Below the pieces are notes generated by a model. It was not told the DNA's origin. It worked only from the letters and a program-made list of their open reading frames with translations, and made no database searches. Of a DNA stretch of 64,000 nt, positions 10,233-21,683 are shown piece by piece (position 1 is the first letter of the stretch; the number at the start of each line of letters is the position of its first letter). Source of the DNA: Macrolepiota albuminosa (lineage: Eukaryota; Basidiomycota; Agaricomycetes; Agaricales; Agaricaceae). The stretch is taken from contig JAMWFC010000073.1 of NCBI GenBank assembly GCA_027475525.1, forward strand, positions 583,791-647,790, in the 5' to 3' direction. The position numbers and the translations under genes are program-made.

Positions 10233-11541
10233 CTCGATATTGCTGTCGTCGCTGATTAAGCTTCTTGAAGCAGTCTTCGACGTCTCTAGCTTTGTGAGAG
10301 CCAAAGCATTTGCAGCATATATTGTGGCGACGACCTCCGGAGCATGGATCTGACGTACATAATCCCAGATTCCAATTCTGGCATATAGCCCCTGATTTCT
10401 TTCTCGAGCCCGGCGGCGGCGATCCCTTGCGCTTGGTGCCAGACGTAGATGATGACGCACTGAGCATTTGGGCCAAGAACGGCACGTGAAGCTCCTCATT
10501 GTTATCCATACGGAATGGATTACGTGTGTAACGATCCCGAGTGTCAGCATCAAACTGAATCGCGATAGGCGCTCCATTAGGAATAGAACGACAGAAGTCA
10601 AGAATACGAGTCCTGTATTTCGCGAGTTCACCTTTCCGATGCGGATAGAACATGAGGACCGCCTCCATCCAAGCATCAAAAGTTCTGATCCAATCCCCTT
10701 CAGTACGCACAGGCCGCTTAGCCGACGCATGGTCTTTCTTAATGAGAAAGAAGCCACCCATAAAGTCTTTCGGCTCGTCATCGTGATTATATCTCTTGTT
10801 GAAAGTGGCGTATAGTTTCTCGAAATCAACATACTGATCCAAGATAACCAACTTCCACATGGCTCGGGAGATCGGATCCTTGAGAGGTCGTGTCTGACCA
10901 AGACTAATGAGCGTGTCGACCACTTTCTCCTTAGCGTATTCGTGACGAAAACCCCACGTTTTCGCAAGGTAAGGATCCTCTGAAGCGTCTTTCTGGAATT
11001 CGGTGAGATGGGGTGCCATATCCAAAACGGACTGAGGAATCGACGTATATAAGGAGGACGACTTCTTATCTCCCAACAGATTGGCCAGTTGCTCAATAGT
11101 AATTGTCGCCGGCTGAGTCGGAGGGGCAAGAGCATGCTCGAGTTTGGCTTGTAGCGCTTCCCACGTGGCTGCCTCGACTGCCCGAGCTTGAGACTCTCTG
11201 GCACGCTCTCCTTCATCATCGATTCGCGGGGATACCTCATGAGAGATGGAAGGAGGCTGCCGCGCCTTCGCATTTCGCAGCTCGACTCTCTGTCTAACCT
11301 CGTCAACATAGTCCTGCGCCTCGACTGCAGTGAGTCCGAGATCCTTAAGCGACTGCATGAACTCTGTAATGGTGCGTTTCCCTTCGACTGTCTCATCAAT
11401 GTATTTTTGACATTCGCCACGGATAAATTCAGCCCAATTAAAATCCTGATCGACAACCTCTGACCCCTCCCCAACTCGCGCGTCGTGCTCGGGCTGAGAC
11501 TGGGAACCAACAGGTTGAGAACCTTCAGCATGCTGAGTCAT
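10210..11541 (-). CDS. Ngaro Gag-like protein
   Basis: 443 residues from an ATG 38 bp inside A1. The N-terminal third is acidic and probably disordered with helical segments; the middle (about residues 150-340) is Trp/Tyr-rich and may be the capsid-like domain. A Ser-rich linker leads to a C-terminal Cys/His cluster: CQNWNLGLCTSDPC (near residue 390) and CCKCFGSHKARDVEDC. These could be zinc-binding and nucleic-acid-binding. Position before RT, length and Cys-rich tail fit the first ORF of DIRS/Ngaro elements. The frame is intact. No similarity to LTR-element Gag is needed for the assignment, which rests mainly on context. Confidence 0.8.
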   Translation of the reverse strand: MTQHAEGSQPVGSQSQPEHDARVGEGSEVVDQDFNWAEFIRGECQKYIDETVEGKRTITEFMQSLKDLGLTAVEAQDYVDEVRQRVELRNAKARQPPSISHEVSPRIDDEGERARESQARAVEAATWEALQAKLEHALAPPTQPATITIEQLANLLGDKKSSSLYTSIPQSVLDMAPHLTEFQKDASEDPYLAKTWGFRHEYAKEKVVDTLISLGQTRPLKDPISRAMWKLVILDQYVDFEKLYATFNKRYNHDDEPKDFMGGFFLIKKDHASAKRPVRTEGDWIRTFDAWMEAVLMFYPHRKGELAKYRTRILDFCRSIPNGAPIAIQFDADTRDRYTRNPFRMDNNEELHVPFLAQMLSASSSTSGTKRKGSPPPGSRKKSGAICQNWNLGLCTSDPCSGGRRHNICCKCFGSHKARDVEDCFKKLNQRRQQYRASLSGSN

Positions 11542-11578
11542 GAAGTATAAGGTTCGATGACGAGGTATCGAGTATAGA

Positions 11579-12181
11579 TGCGCGAAGAAAGTAATGACTA
11601 AGACTAATAAGATTCTAATACCGGGAGAAAGAGTAATTAAGTTGAATAGTAGCTCGTCAGTACGTTAACTGACGCTTACTGAGAAAAACCCGACTCGCTA
11701 AAACGTAGTAAAAACTTTCGAGCAAGTAATACGTCTGACGCCTGTTATGAATGATGAGATGACAAGTCATCCGCTGACTGCTGGAAAATCGACCTTACTT
11801 CTTAGAGTAGTGATGCCTGAGAAGAAGAGTGAACAATCACAGTGAAGGCTCTCACTACTCTGCGAAGAGGGTCAGATTACTGATCTGCTGAGAGCGACTC
11901 TGCGCTGACCTGACAGTGAACTGTGATGGGTGAGTGCAAGACCGTTGCACGACTGAAAAATTTTATGCAAAACCGTTGCATGGATGACAATGCATGAAAC
12001 ATGCATGTAACGCGACTAATTGAGACTTCGACCCTACTGTCCCCGACCCGACCTCTGCCCACACCGTGGCATCGAGACGGAAACGGCCGCTGATGACTTG
12101 GAGATTAACGGTAATCCTGCTAGTCCGCGCAGAGGCCTCCGATAACGCTCCTTACCCTCGGAACCCGCGTTTTCGTCGACC
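11579..12181 (-). repeat. Ngaro A1 split repeat (5' end of the element)
   Basis: Copy of A2, placed upstream of gag on the minus strand. It probably holds the promoter. The outer boundary is where similarity with A2 ends, at cgtcgacc, position 12181. Confidence 0.92.
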
Positions 12182-12777
12182 AATTCTAAAAATATTGGAG
12201 ATCAAGAAATAATGTATGTAACAGATAACAAAAACATGATATATTACATTACCCAGCATGCATGGGAGACCAACGGTCTGATTTCTGTGAAATTTTCATC
12301 ACATCCAGTCATATTTGCAGATCATCATGTTGAATGATCCGTGGAGGAACTTCTCTTCACAAGATTTCAACGAGCGGTATGGAAACGTTGCTGGCGGCCG
12401 AATAGCCTCAAACCGCCCATCATTTATGCCTAGTTCCAGACTCATACTGCCACGGTGATGTTGTCACTTTCCGACAATTGATTTGTCAGGCACTCGGTGC
12501 CGGGGACGATGTTCTTTTGCAAAACAATTGTAAAAGCACAGTAAATATAATCCAATTGATTTCGAGAATTTATTTGTGTCAAAACCCGTAGTAGAAAGAT
12601 TGTAAACAAAATTTGAAATGGTATTTCAATGGCGCTTGCTTGAGTCTATAAGGAGAAATCAATGTCAGCTACTTCTGATATAGAACACGCGGAAGTACTT
12701 CGCTTAAGCGTGATTTGGCATTTTGTTTACCAAAACATCATCCCTCATATAAGTCTTGCTTTTCAAGATCAAAAGTC
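12182..12777. other. Intergenic, probable promoter region of the MFS gene
   Basis: No gene was recognised. A TATA-like tctataagg lies near 12646, about 130 bp upstream of the chosen MFS start. Short upstream ATGs (for example 12662) open frames that do not join the transporter frame. Confidence 0.4.
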
Positions 12778-14747
12778 ATGTCCAACGCCGTACTCTCTGC
12801 AGAATCGCAGTCCGGGGATACTGAAACCAAGGGCTCAATTGAAAACCAAGAGTTGGATGCATTGCCAAGCGCCAGAAAAAATATCCTTCTCATGTTCTTA
12901 TGTTTGGCACAATTCCTCGACACATTCGCGAACTCTTCTCTCTTTGCCGCAATTCCCCCGATATCCGTGCAACTTGGCATTTCAAACAGCGATTCCGTCT
13001 GGCTCATTAGCGGCTACCAACTCACTTTCGCTTCACTTCTGCTCAGTGTGAGGTTAAGGTTCTTTACCGCATCCATTTTTTCGACTTAATAAATCATATA
13101 GAGCGGGCGGTTGAGCGATTTGTACAACCCCAGTAAATATCCATTTTCATGGCCGATTGAGGAGCCTTAATGTCTCCCACAGAGTATGTCTTTTTAGCGG
13201 GAGCTGCAGCGATCGCAGTATTTTCCTTGGCCGCAGGATTCATGCGAACACAGGTCCCCCTAATCATCCTGCGAGCTTTGATGGGTGTTGGTAAGTGTCC
13301 CTCGCGACAAATAGCCTTTGGAATTAAGTCTTCAAAGGCGCTGCTTTGACTGTACCCTCCGCCCTCTACCTCATCATTCATCTATTCCCGATTCCAGCCC
13401 AGCAATCTAAAGCTGTTGCTCTGTTCGCAGCTAGCGCAGCTCTTGGTAACGGTATGTAAATTGTGATCGTATAAATAGACAAACGTGAGGTAACTAACCA
13501 TGTCGCCGAAGTCATCGGACTTATCATCGGTGCTTTGATCGTGAGCTTCGCGTCATGGCCATGGGTTTTCTATACTTTTGCCATCATTGGGGCGGTTCTG
13601 TTCATTGTTGTGGCTATCCTGTCACCTTCTCCCCGGCGCGCCTCGGTCCCTGGCAAGGAGCGGCGTTTCAGACGTCTTGATCTCTTCGGTGTCTTTTTAA
13701 TGACATGTGAGGTTCTTTTTCCAAAGTTTTCTGATGCCAATGAATGACCACGCATTCTTCTCAAGCTGGCCTCGTTCTTTTCATATTTGGTGTGACAACT
13801 GGATCGGCAACTGGCTGGAACTCCGCGCGATGCCTGGTTCCACTCATCATCTCAGTATTCCTCATTTCCGGGTTCTTTGTCTGGGAGGCACGACTTCCTG
13901 AAGACATGGCTGCGATGTGCGTATCTTTTGCTGCGGAATACATCCATGGTGCTCATGTGCTAGTGTAGTCCTCCAAGCTTGTGGCGAGTGAGGAACTTTG
14001 CAGTCCTTGCTGCATCTGCGACTTTACCTTTCATGTGGTGGGGTGCCGTCCAGCTTTTGTTTTCGTGGATTTGGCAAAACGTTTACGGGTGGACACCAAT
14101 CATTGCTGCGCTCCACTTGTGAGTCATTTGCTACATCCTGGACATTCTTTTGCCTTATTTATATTCAGCCTTCCCCTAGGGCTGCTAGGTTTTCCGATGA
14201 ACCTTTTGTCCAGCCTCCTCCAACAGAAATTTCCGCTTAAATGGGTAATCTTCTTCGGACAATTTGTTGCTATAGCCGGAACACTACTTCTGCCTTTCGG
14301 AGATTCACCTCAGCACTATTGGCGTTTCGTCTTTCCTGGGTTCTGCCTCGGTACTTCTGGTATTACAATCGCTTTTACCACAGTCAAGTACGGTTTCCAT
14401 TTTTCATTCTGTCCTTGACCAAATATTTATACTCCCTTAGCATTGCTATCTTTGCTGCTACTCCACCTGAGAAAGCAGGCGTTGTAGGTTCTATATTTAA
14501 CTGTTTTCTGCAGCTGGGATGTGCGGCTGGAACCGCTATCATTACTTCCATCCAGACAAGTGTTGATGCAAGTCACGGTGGGCCTACAGTTTGGGCTGGG
14601 CGTGCAGCCGGTCTGTGGTTCCTCTTCGGATTACTTGCCATTGAGACCTTGTGTATCATGGTATTTATGCATAATACGATGTCCCCAACAAGCCACGAGA
14701 TACAGGAGAAGGATAAAGCAAAGGACACACCTAACGTAGAATATTAG
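12778..14747 (+). CDS. MFS drug:H+ antiporter (DHA2-like), nine exons
   Basis: Exons 12778-13047, 13102-13132, 13183-13290, 13338-13451, 13512-13706, 13766-13916, 13969-14118, 14169-14387 and 14441-14747 join to 1545 nt, 514 residues, without a stop. Introns are 47-60 nt with GTGAGG, GTAAAT, GTAAGT, GTATGT, GTGAGG, GTGCGT, GTGAGT and GTACGG donors. The product is an integral membrane protein: a short polar N-terminus, then LFAAIPPISVQLG, motif A-like GRLSDLYNP split across an intron, motif B-like LIILRALMGVGAAL, and many hydrophobic helices to a polar tail. Order and motifs fit the 14-helix DHA2 group of the Major Facilitator Superfamily, proton-driven exporters of drugs or metabolites at the plasma membrane. 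The substrate cannot be told. The gene is complete and not decayed despite its repeat surroundings. Confidence 0.92.
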
Positions 14748-15081
14748 TTCTCATGCTGTTACCACTCTGTTTACTTTGACATTGATTTTAATTAAATTTT
14801 GATTTTGATGTCGTCAGTATTCCAACATATTCCAATTGCTGCATATCAGCAAACAATGTCTTTCTCAATTTTGAAGATATGATGACCCTGGAAAAACTGG
14901 TAATTATCATTTTTATGCCTGTTGTTTACTGTTCCTTGTTGACAAGCTTACAATATAGCCCTTAAGGCTTAGCTATGGTGTATGTTAGAGGAGTTATCAC
15001 CCTACTCCTGCCCAATGTCTACATTGATTTAAACACAGAGAGAAATAAATTACAAAGATAGTGAGGCCCAGGGTCTTGTTA
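14748..15081. other. Start of the CpG-poor relic region
   Basis: 3' flank of the MFS gene, then AT-rich sequence with almost no CpG. No gene seen. Confidence 0.5.
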
Positions 15082-15343
15082 TGTAACCAGAGTTAGTCAG
15101 AAGATTCAAGGAAATTAATCAAGATGGATTTTTTTGCCCGATGTTCTTGTAATCATTGGTCACAGCCAGAACAATCTTGCATGCATCATGCAGTAGCTAA
15201 ATCAGACCAAATTATCAGATTAGACTAGTTATTTAGTGAAATACAAGATGTTGTCATTATACAACTGAGTACTCTTGATATAGCATGTCACAGACAAATT
15301 GATCCAAGCTCTAGATAGATATTGGAGTAGAATACCTGTTACA
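15082..15343. mobile_element. Diverged LTR-like relic related to 32208-32380
   Basis: Begins TGTAACCAGAG and ends CTGTTACA, and shares gctaaatcagacc, a tatc(a/g)gatt block and acaagatgttgtc with the LTR at 32208-32380. Where the younger copy has CG (for example tatcggatt), this copy has CA. It looks like an old solo LTR, longer by insertions. Confidence 0.6.
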
Positions 15344-17171
15344 GTTCTGCAAGATCAAATTTGATTAATGCTCATGAACCTGCCTTTTCTTGGAGTTAGA
15401 CTAGTGTCAGAAGCCACAATGTTGGACACCAACAAACACTATAAGCATCTGAAGCTTTAATCACAGGCATAAGGCCAATATATAAATTCATTTATACTTG
15501 ATATTATCCTTGATATCAGTATTTACATATATATACTTACAGTTGACATAAACTACCTTCAGTCAAGGACACAGCAACTGAGGGCAAGGAAATATATATA
15601 CAAACACTATACTTACCATGAACACTATCTAGATCAATGTAATTGCTCATGTTCTAGATAGATTCAATGCTATTCTATGTATCAACCTCTAACAGGTTAT
15701 GGGATGGTGCTGCTTTGCATTGATACAATGTTGCCACAGAACTCAGAAATGTAATAACACCAGGAGTTATAAACATTTGTTAAAAGCTGAAAACTGTAAG
15801 CCTTCTAGTAAAACAAGTTCCAGCAACAACATTTTCTAGTACACCAAAAGAAATACAGAATAGATTATAACAAGGACCAACACATGGTAAAAACTCAACA
15901 ATAGTCCAACTACTGCTATGAGGAGGGAGACATAGACTGAGAAATACAAAGGGGGAGGATTAGACTGACATCAAAAAATAAGATCTAATTTAATAATAAT
16001 CAGATTAGAATGCTAGAAGGAAAAAAGAAAAACATGAATTTAAGAAATATAAAGGGAGGATGAATAGAAGCATATAAAAAGAGGAATGAATAGAAGAATA
16101 TAACAAAATAGATGAATAGAAGAGTGTAAAGGAAGAGAAAGATAAATAGAAAAAAAAAGATGAATGAAAAAGTATAAATAAGGGATAGAAATAAATGAAA
16201 AAAGCCAAACTAAGAATAGAAAAGATAAATGACAGCATAAGAGACTGAATAGTGGCACTGAGACAGGTATTCAAAAATGGAAAGTAAAATAACAATTATG
16301 TTAGATATGCTAGAAGATCTGAAACAATCTACATTGATACAACAGGCAAGTCATCATCATTGTCAGACAATTCAACAAGTTTTTTTAGAGCAAAATTGTC
16401 ATTCAAAGTTAGACTGGCAGCCTTCACCACAGTTCTGACACATAGTTGTTTAGAGCTTGACTGGCTTGCAAATAAAGCCTTCTTCATCATGGTACAAGAG
16501 TGTCTTGAGAGTGCAAAACATATGAGAAATTGCACACAAATGTGAATAAATTGTAAATCATATACACAATATGACTGCTTGATGACAAGGTTGCATCTTC
16601 AGCAGTTAATGCAGCCATAGCCTGGCTATATAACAGCAGTCAAGCAAAGAAACAAGGAGAATGGAGATACAAATATGATGGGAGTATCAATAGACAGAAT
16701 AAACACAGTCCTCTTTTCCTTGGACAATAACATGGTAGAAACACTAATGGAACTAACACCAAGGCATCAAGTGAAAGGATAGTCACAAACACAAACACAA
16801 CAATTAATACACAACCCAACATGCAAGGCAGAAACCTTTTGTTTAGACAGTGACTCTCCATCAATAGACCTAGAGAACATTAGCAGTACAGATTACAACA
16901 CAAAACAAGTGCTCATCAAGCAGATGAATTGGCCATTTCAGATCCAGAAGCTGTTGCCACAGAAACACCACTGAATATGCTATGACAAGCAAATAAGCAA
17001 GACAAGCCACAACTGAAAGAGTTATACATATGCTTGCAACTTATTCATACTCCTGCACCAAGGGTAACAAGTTAAAAAAAGTCAAAGACCACAACATGGA
17101 ACACACATGGTTTTGAGTTGGTCAACAACTGTCTGAACCTTAGTCTCTTCAGATTTTGACTTGCAAGGTGG
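15344..17171. repeat. CpG-poor AT-rich stretch with a purine-rich tract at 16015-16290
   Basis: No gene recognised. Between about 16015 and 16290 the plus strand is almost pure A/G with loosely repeated gaatagaag units; long Phe/Leu/Ser-rich minus-strand frames there are only a consequence of the composition. Confidence 0.6.
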
Positions 17172-17275
17172 CTGTAAGGGTGACCTTTGGAGGCTGTGGC
17201 TCAGTCACACAGCTGGCAAAAGGGGATCCAAAGAGAACAAGTCTAAGATTCTCCAGAGCCAGGAGTCCAAAAATT
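17172..17275 (-). mobile_element. LTR fragment, inverted relative to the LTR pair at 25.5/31.6 kb
   Basis: The reverse complement matches the 3' end of the 519-bp LTR, including gccagctgtgtgactgagcc and the final CTTACA, with about 65 bp missing between two blocks. It shows that this LTR family had further insertions here. Confidence 0.7.
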
Positions 17276-18579
17276 GAGCTGACAAAGACAATGCCTCATG
17301 ACCTGTCATGAGCATGTGACCTGGGACATATCAGCTTTGCAGAAAGTAATGAGAAATAAGAAAATGAGAAGCAAAGAAGAGAAAGAAGAGTTCTCTGATA
17401 GCGGCATGAGTTTGTATGTGACACAGAATACAGAAAAAAAAAGAGAAAGGAGAGGAAGGGAGGGGAGATTATCAAAGAACAGAAAGAGAGCAAATTTTGA
17501 GGACATGGTGATAATAGCTGATATAAATAGCCAGTAAAGGTAGCTGAAAGGGAGCAAATTTTGAGGATATATCCAGTAGAAATAGCTAGATGGGAAAGGC
17601 ATGGCAATGGCTGAAGTCACTTGAAAGGCATAAATTTTGAGGACAAAATATGTGCCAAAGCAGATAGTAAAACCTTGGTCTACTAGAGTAGACCTTGAAA
17701 TCAATAGAGATGGGCTGCTGCAGTGCATGGCAATATCAAGGTCTATAGTAGAGTTTTGTCAATAATTGTCCATAAGATTAAATAGTCAAAAAGAGACCAA
17801 TAGTACAATTACTGAAGCAGAGAGAGAAATTCTGGCTACTGTTTACATGAAGCTTGAGATCAAATTTAAATGAGTTGAGCTTTTGAGTGAGTTTGAAGGG
17901 AGGGGTTTCTCAATGATTGAGGAAGTTGATTATATATATTAGTGTCTATAAACATAAATCCAAGAATTGGATGACATGATATGTACTGATAAGTAGACAA
18001 ATAAAATATAGAGACTTAACTTCAAAGCCTTCAATTTTCATTGTTGTCTCTGTAGGCATAAAAGATATTAACATTAATACAACTTCTATACAAAAACAGA
18101 TATACTGGCTCAAAAAACTGCCCCATGTTTGGCCTTTTTGAAAAGATTCATATGGTGTGCAACAATTACTTAAGCAAAAAATCATAGAAAGTCACATGAC
18201 ATACAACTGCATTTGGGCTTTATAATGATATATGGACCATGTGATTTGAACAAGAACTTGCTAATTAATAAATCAAACAAAATATTCAATTGACTACTTT
18301 AATTTTCATATTTTCTCAATACCTTTCAGCAGTAGAAGATGGAAACACCTTGTGGGAAGTATAAACAATGTCATGTGACCTTGTTTGTACTAATTTGACA
18401 TGTTGAACTTCAGTCAATCATCTTTTTGACACTCTACTACTATTATACAACTTGTTTTTGCTGCCAAATCACTCTTCTATTGCTTCTATCCTCAATGAGA
18501 GGTATTTCCAGCATCAAATCCAAGCAAAAACTGGCCTGGGATAGGGCACTGTAGGGAGGATCATTAAAAAACTGGAGAG
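17276..18579. repeat. CpG-poor stretch with a degenerate short tandem repeat
   Basis: A unit containing aaattttgagga recurs near 17491, 17555 and 17629 with related flanking sequence (aatagcc/aatagct). Otherwise no gene is seen. Confidence 0.5.
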
Positions 18580-19146
18580 CAACAAACAGAATCATCCTGG
18601 AGGTTGTCCTTCCAAGCTTACAACTCATGACAATCAGTCTATCATTCATCAAATTACTACTGGGAAGCTGGATAATGCTGTTCAATTCTCAGACAATTAG
18701 AAATGCATTGAAGGAGACAGGTTTTTGCTTAGCAACAAAGAAGAAAGTTCTCATGCTCAAGTTTGCTCAAGATTATGAAAACTGGATATTGAAGAATGAA
18801 AAAGGATTTTGTGAAGTGATAAGACAAAGATTAATTGAATTGAATCAGATGGGAAGGTATATGTGTGGAAAATCCCAGGAGAACCATTATCTGACCACAC
18901 CACTATATCAACTGTTAAGCATGGAGGAGGAAACAATTTAATGGTATGAGGCTGCATGAGTTGAAATAGAGTAGGAAAGCTTATAGAAGTTGAGGGAAAG
19001 ATGGATGCTGCACAGTATTGTGAGATTTTGGATGGAGGAGTGGTGGAAAGCTTTGAGAAGTTGGAAATGGAAGAGAAAGGACAATATTTTCAGCAGGACA
19101 ACAACTTAAAACACACCTCCAAACTAGAGTAGAGCATCACAACAGT
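18580..19146 (+). pseudogene. Tc1/mariner transposase relic
   Basis: Pieces of a Tc1-type transposase occur in order but in shifting frames: KLTTHDNQSIIHQITTGK (helix-turn-helix side), TIRNALKETGF, AQDYENWILKNEKGF, VWKIPGEPLSDHT, TVKHGGGNNLMV, GKMDAAQYCEIL and FQQDNNLKHTSK. The last block normally supplies the second catalytic Asp with the HTSK sequence. The first DDE block (usually WSDETK) is destroyed. Frameshifts occur near 18700 and 18870, and several stops interrupt it. TIRs could not be placed. Family assignment is firm; the copy is dead. Confidence 0.88.
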
Positions 19147-20225
19147 ACGTGTCATACATTGTATGGGAGCTTGCTTTGTGCCATACCATACAGGTCCAGC
19201 AGAGTCTGCTACACTGTAGCAGAGCAGTTTCCACAATGCCATAGAATACAGAGCTACAAACATGTCATAATGTGCTGTATGACATGATCTAGTGGATTAA
19301 TAAAAGGTGGGCATACATATATGCATGCAGGCCTGGCAGATGCCAGCAGATACTAGCAGATGTCAACATGTGTCAGTGGCTGCCAGCAGATATTAGCCCA
19401 TGAGTGAAAATCTCCTTGATTAGCAGATGTTATGGTATGAATAAACTCTCCTTAAAGTTTTCTACTTCTTTTCCCTCTCCTTTCCTTCCTACATCAACTC
19501 AAGGCTGCATATCTCTTCTTTTCTTCTTTTCCCATCTCCAACACCAGCATATATCCACAAAAGGGCTCTGCAAACCTATGCAAGCCTATGCATACCACTA
19601 GCAGACATCTGTACAGGCCTATTCAGGCCTACAGGAGCTGGTTGGACCAAAAAAAAGTAACTTTTCATCTAGTTCTTTATGCTTATAGAGGAATTAAATC
19701 TCCAGCCTTGGAGAAGCCTCCAGCAATGGAACATACTGACAATTTAACTGTTGCACCACAGGTTTGTTACTAATAGATAGAATTGAAGGTCAGATAACAC
19801 AATAAACAGCTGCTCCTCTATGTCTCTGCAGGTTTCTGCATAGATATTTAAAGATAGAAGGCAGGTGGACGGCATACCCCTCAAAAGAGTTTTTGTAGCT
19901 TGAAAGAGGTGTTGGCATTAGCTGGCCATTAGCTGGCATCTGTCAAAATCTGTCAGCAGCTATTAGGACCTGCTAACATCTATCAGCATCTATCAGTATT
20001 CATCATACATCCATCAGCATGCATGGGCATCTGTTAGCAACCTCTGGCAATCCTCAGAAACCTCCAGCATTGCCCAGCATCTGCTGACATCAGGGTGGGA
20101 GAGGAGGAAAGGAGGTGTGTGAGCATCTACTGCATGGGATAGCATCTGGAGGAGTGTGGGGGGTGGCAGAAGAGTGATGGAGGTGAAAAGAAAGAGGAGA
20201 AGGGAAAAGGAGAGAAGTGTGGATG
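19147..20225. other. CpG-poor stretch rich in CAGCAGATG/TGTCAGCAG words
   Basis: From about 19320 to 20090 the words (c/t)agcag, catctg and ccagcagat recur in both orientations without a clear period. No gene is supported. Confidence 0.4.
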
Positions 20226-20520
20226 TCTTCTGGCATGCCAGCAGATATAGCAGACGTCAGACATGTCTGCCACATGGAGTGGCAAAAGAGAGATAGGAAT
20301 GGAGAAAAAGAAGAGGAGTGTGGGTGTCTGCTGGCATGCCAGCAGACAAAGCAGACGTTAGAACAAGGAGAAGGAGGGAAGCAGAATACATATGGTAGAT
20401 GGGGGTAGTGTATGAGATAGTGTGAGGAGTGGAAAGAATGACACTGAAAAAAAAAAGAGAAAAGAGCAGAAGGGGGTGCATGAGTGTCCACTGTCTGCTG
20501 GCATGCCAGCAGACAGTAGT
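20226..20520. repeat. Minisatellite with palindromic core
   Basis: The palindrome ctgctggcatgccagcag occurs at 20328-20345 and 20495-20512, with a near copy (tctggcatgccagcaga) at 20228-20244. Between them are purine-rich spacers of about 80-150 nt with related content (gcagacgt, gtgggtgtct). Serine/His-rich frames through it have no coding support. Confidence 0.75.
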
Positions 20521-20734
20521 GGACATCAGTATATGAGTCAGCTAACATCAGCAGATAGTAGCGGACTTCTAAAGAAATTTTTCTGTGTAAAAATGACAAA
20601 TAATTTAGTAGAGATGGTGCTGAATTAAAAGAGGAGAAACAAGTCTGATGGACCTGTGTCCCATCTCTGAGCATATAAATAGATCAAATAAATTTACTAA
20701 AATGGTGTCTTTTGACCAATCTATGTGTATATCA

Positions 20735-20985
20735 TAAGGTTGCAACTAGTCCTAGTGATTCAGTGGAATATTTGTCAATTGATATTCAATATTGTGTACA
20801 GTGGTAGGTTCAACTCCCCCTAGTCCACTTTAATGACGTCTAATGGTATCTTTTTATACAAATGCATTTTTGCACTATATATACATTATACTGACTTGTG
20901 GTAAGCACCTGTGATACAATAGAATATTGATAAATTAATATTTCATATCATGCACAAGAGGTGGGTTTGACTTCCTCTAGTGCAC
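20735..20985 (+). repeat. Two tRNA-like SINE candidates in tandem
   Basis: Near 20755-20820 and 20895-20980 the same layout appears: cagtggaatatttgtcaatt or an equivalent, then a T-arm-like B box (ggttcaactcc; ggtttgacttcc) and a ctagt-ca 3' end. A third copy lies at 22676-22747. The B box has lost its CpG as expected from the decay of GGTTCGANTCC. Low-copy evidence only; the identity of the source tRNA is unclear. Confidence 0.45.
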
Positions 20986-21683
20986 ATTATAGCAGCAGGC
21001 CACTGATGTCCACTAGCATCATTAATTTGATCCATTCAAAACTTCAGAGATTTTTGCATAGAGATAGGATAAACATATTTGTGCATGTATTTTTTCCAGC
21101 ACATGTGACAAGTTGATGATATACTGTGGCTGGCTACTTTTGTGCTGGTCTTTGTGAAAAAGATAGCCAGCTAGAGTGTATCATCACTCGTCATGTGCAC
21201 TGCAATAAATACATGTACAAGCCTCTTCATCCTATCCTTCTTCAATAATTTTTAAAGTTTTGAACAGATCATATTAATGATATTAGCAGACATTAGTAAA
21301 TAGCAGTAGATGTTAAGTCTTCTGTAAAAATAACAAATATTTTAATAGGGCCAGTACTTGCATCTGTGTTTAGTACAGCATATGTGGCAAGCTCTTCTAT
21401 TCCAAACTTCTTCAGTAATCTCTGGAGTTTTGAATAGATAGTGTTATCATTTTTTACCTGTAGTAAATTAACAGAAAGTGAATGATGATGATGAACCCTT
21501 TTATTTTTTGAGACTTATTTTTTATATGCATATTGCTTGGGTATTGTGTCTTAGGTCACGTGGTATAGTAAGATATAGTATTTCTCCATATTAAGACTCT
21601 GACTTATCCGCTGTTATCGTGCCATCTCTATTTACTCCTGACCCTTCTACTCTCAGCAATGCTTGCTGGTATTTGGTTGGTGT

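Larger units (their letters stand above)
6327..12181 (-). mobile_element. Ngaro-type (DIRS order) tyrosine-recombinase retrotransposon, apparently complete
   Basis: Read on the minus strand the order is A1 (12181-11579), gag (11541-10210), RT-RNase H (to 8322), tyrosine recombinase (8340-7336), B1 (7249-7110), A2 (7113-6511), B2 (6466-6327). This A1-ORFs-B1-A2-B2 arrangement of split direct repeats is the defining architecture of PAT/Ngaro elements. A1 and A2 are about 603 bp and by eye differ at only about four positions; B1 and B2 are both 140 bp. All three ORFs are open. Outer ends and the B1/A2 junction all share GACC (12178-12181, 7110-7113, 6327-6330), as expected if recombination uses a short common core. 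The element has ordinary CpG content, unlike old repeats around it, so the insertion is recent. Confidence 0.93.

Noticed and set aside
8322..11531. A single 1069-residue minus-strand frame across the Ngaro element
   Set aside because: Only the part after about 10230 has RT and RNase H motifs; the upstream part is the alternative frame of the gag gene, Ser/Arg/Leu-rich with no motif.
12662..13051. 129-codon plus-strand frame overlapping MFS exon 1
   Set aside because: It is out of frame with the transporter and lacks motifs; the MFS frame splices cleanly through nine exons.
16005..16295. Phe/Leu/Ser-rich minus-strand frames that look like membrane proteins
   Set aside because: They are translations of a purine-rich low-complexity tract; both overlapping frames look alike and there is no start context or family.
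20226..20520. CRISPR-like array (regularly spaced palindromic repeats)
   Set aside because: Only three copies, spacing of about 100 and 168 nt, eukaryotic context with short introns and no cas genes.
20090..20674. 194-codon minus-strand frame rich in Ser and His
   Set aside because: It passes through the palindromic minisatellite and purine-rich spacers; composition explains it.
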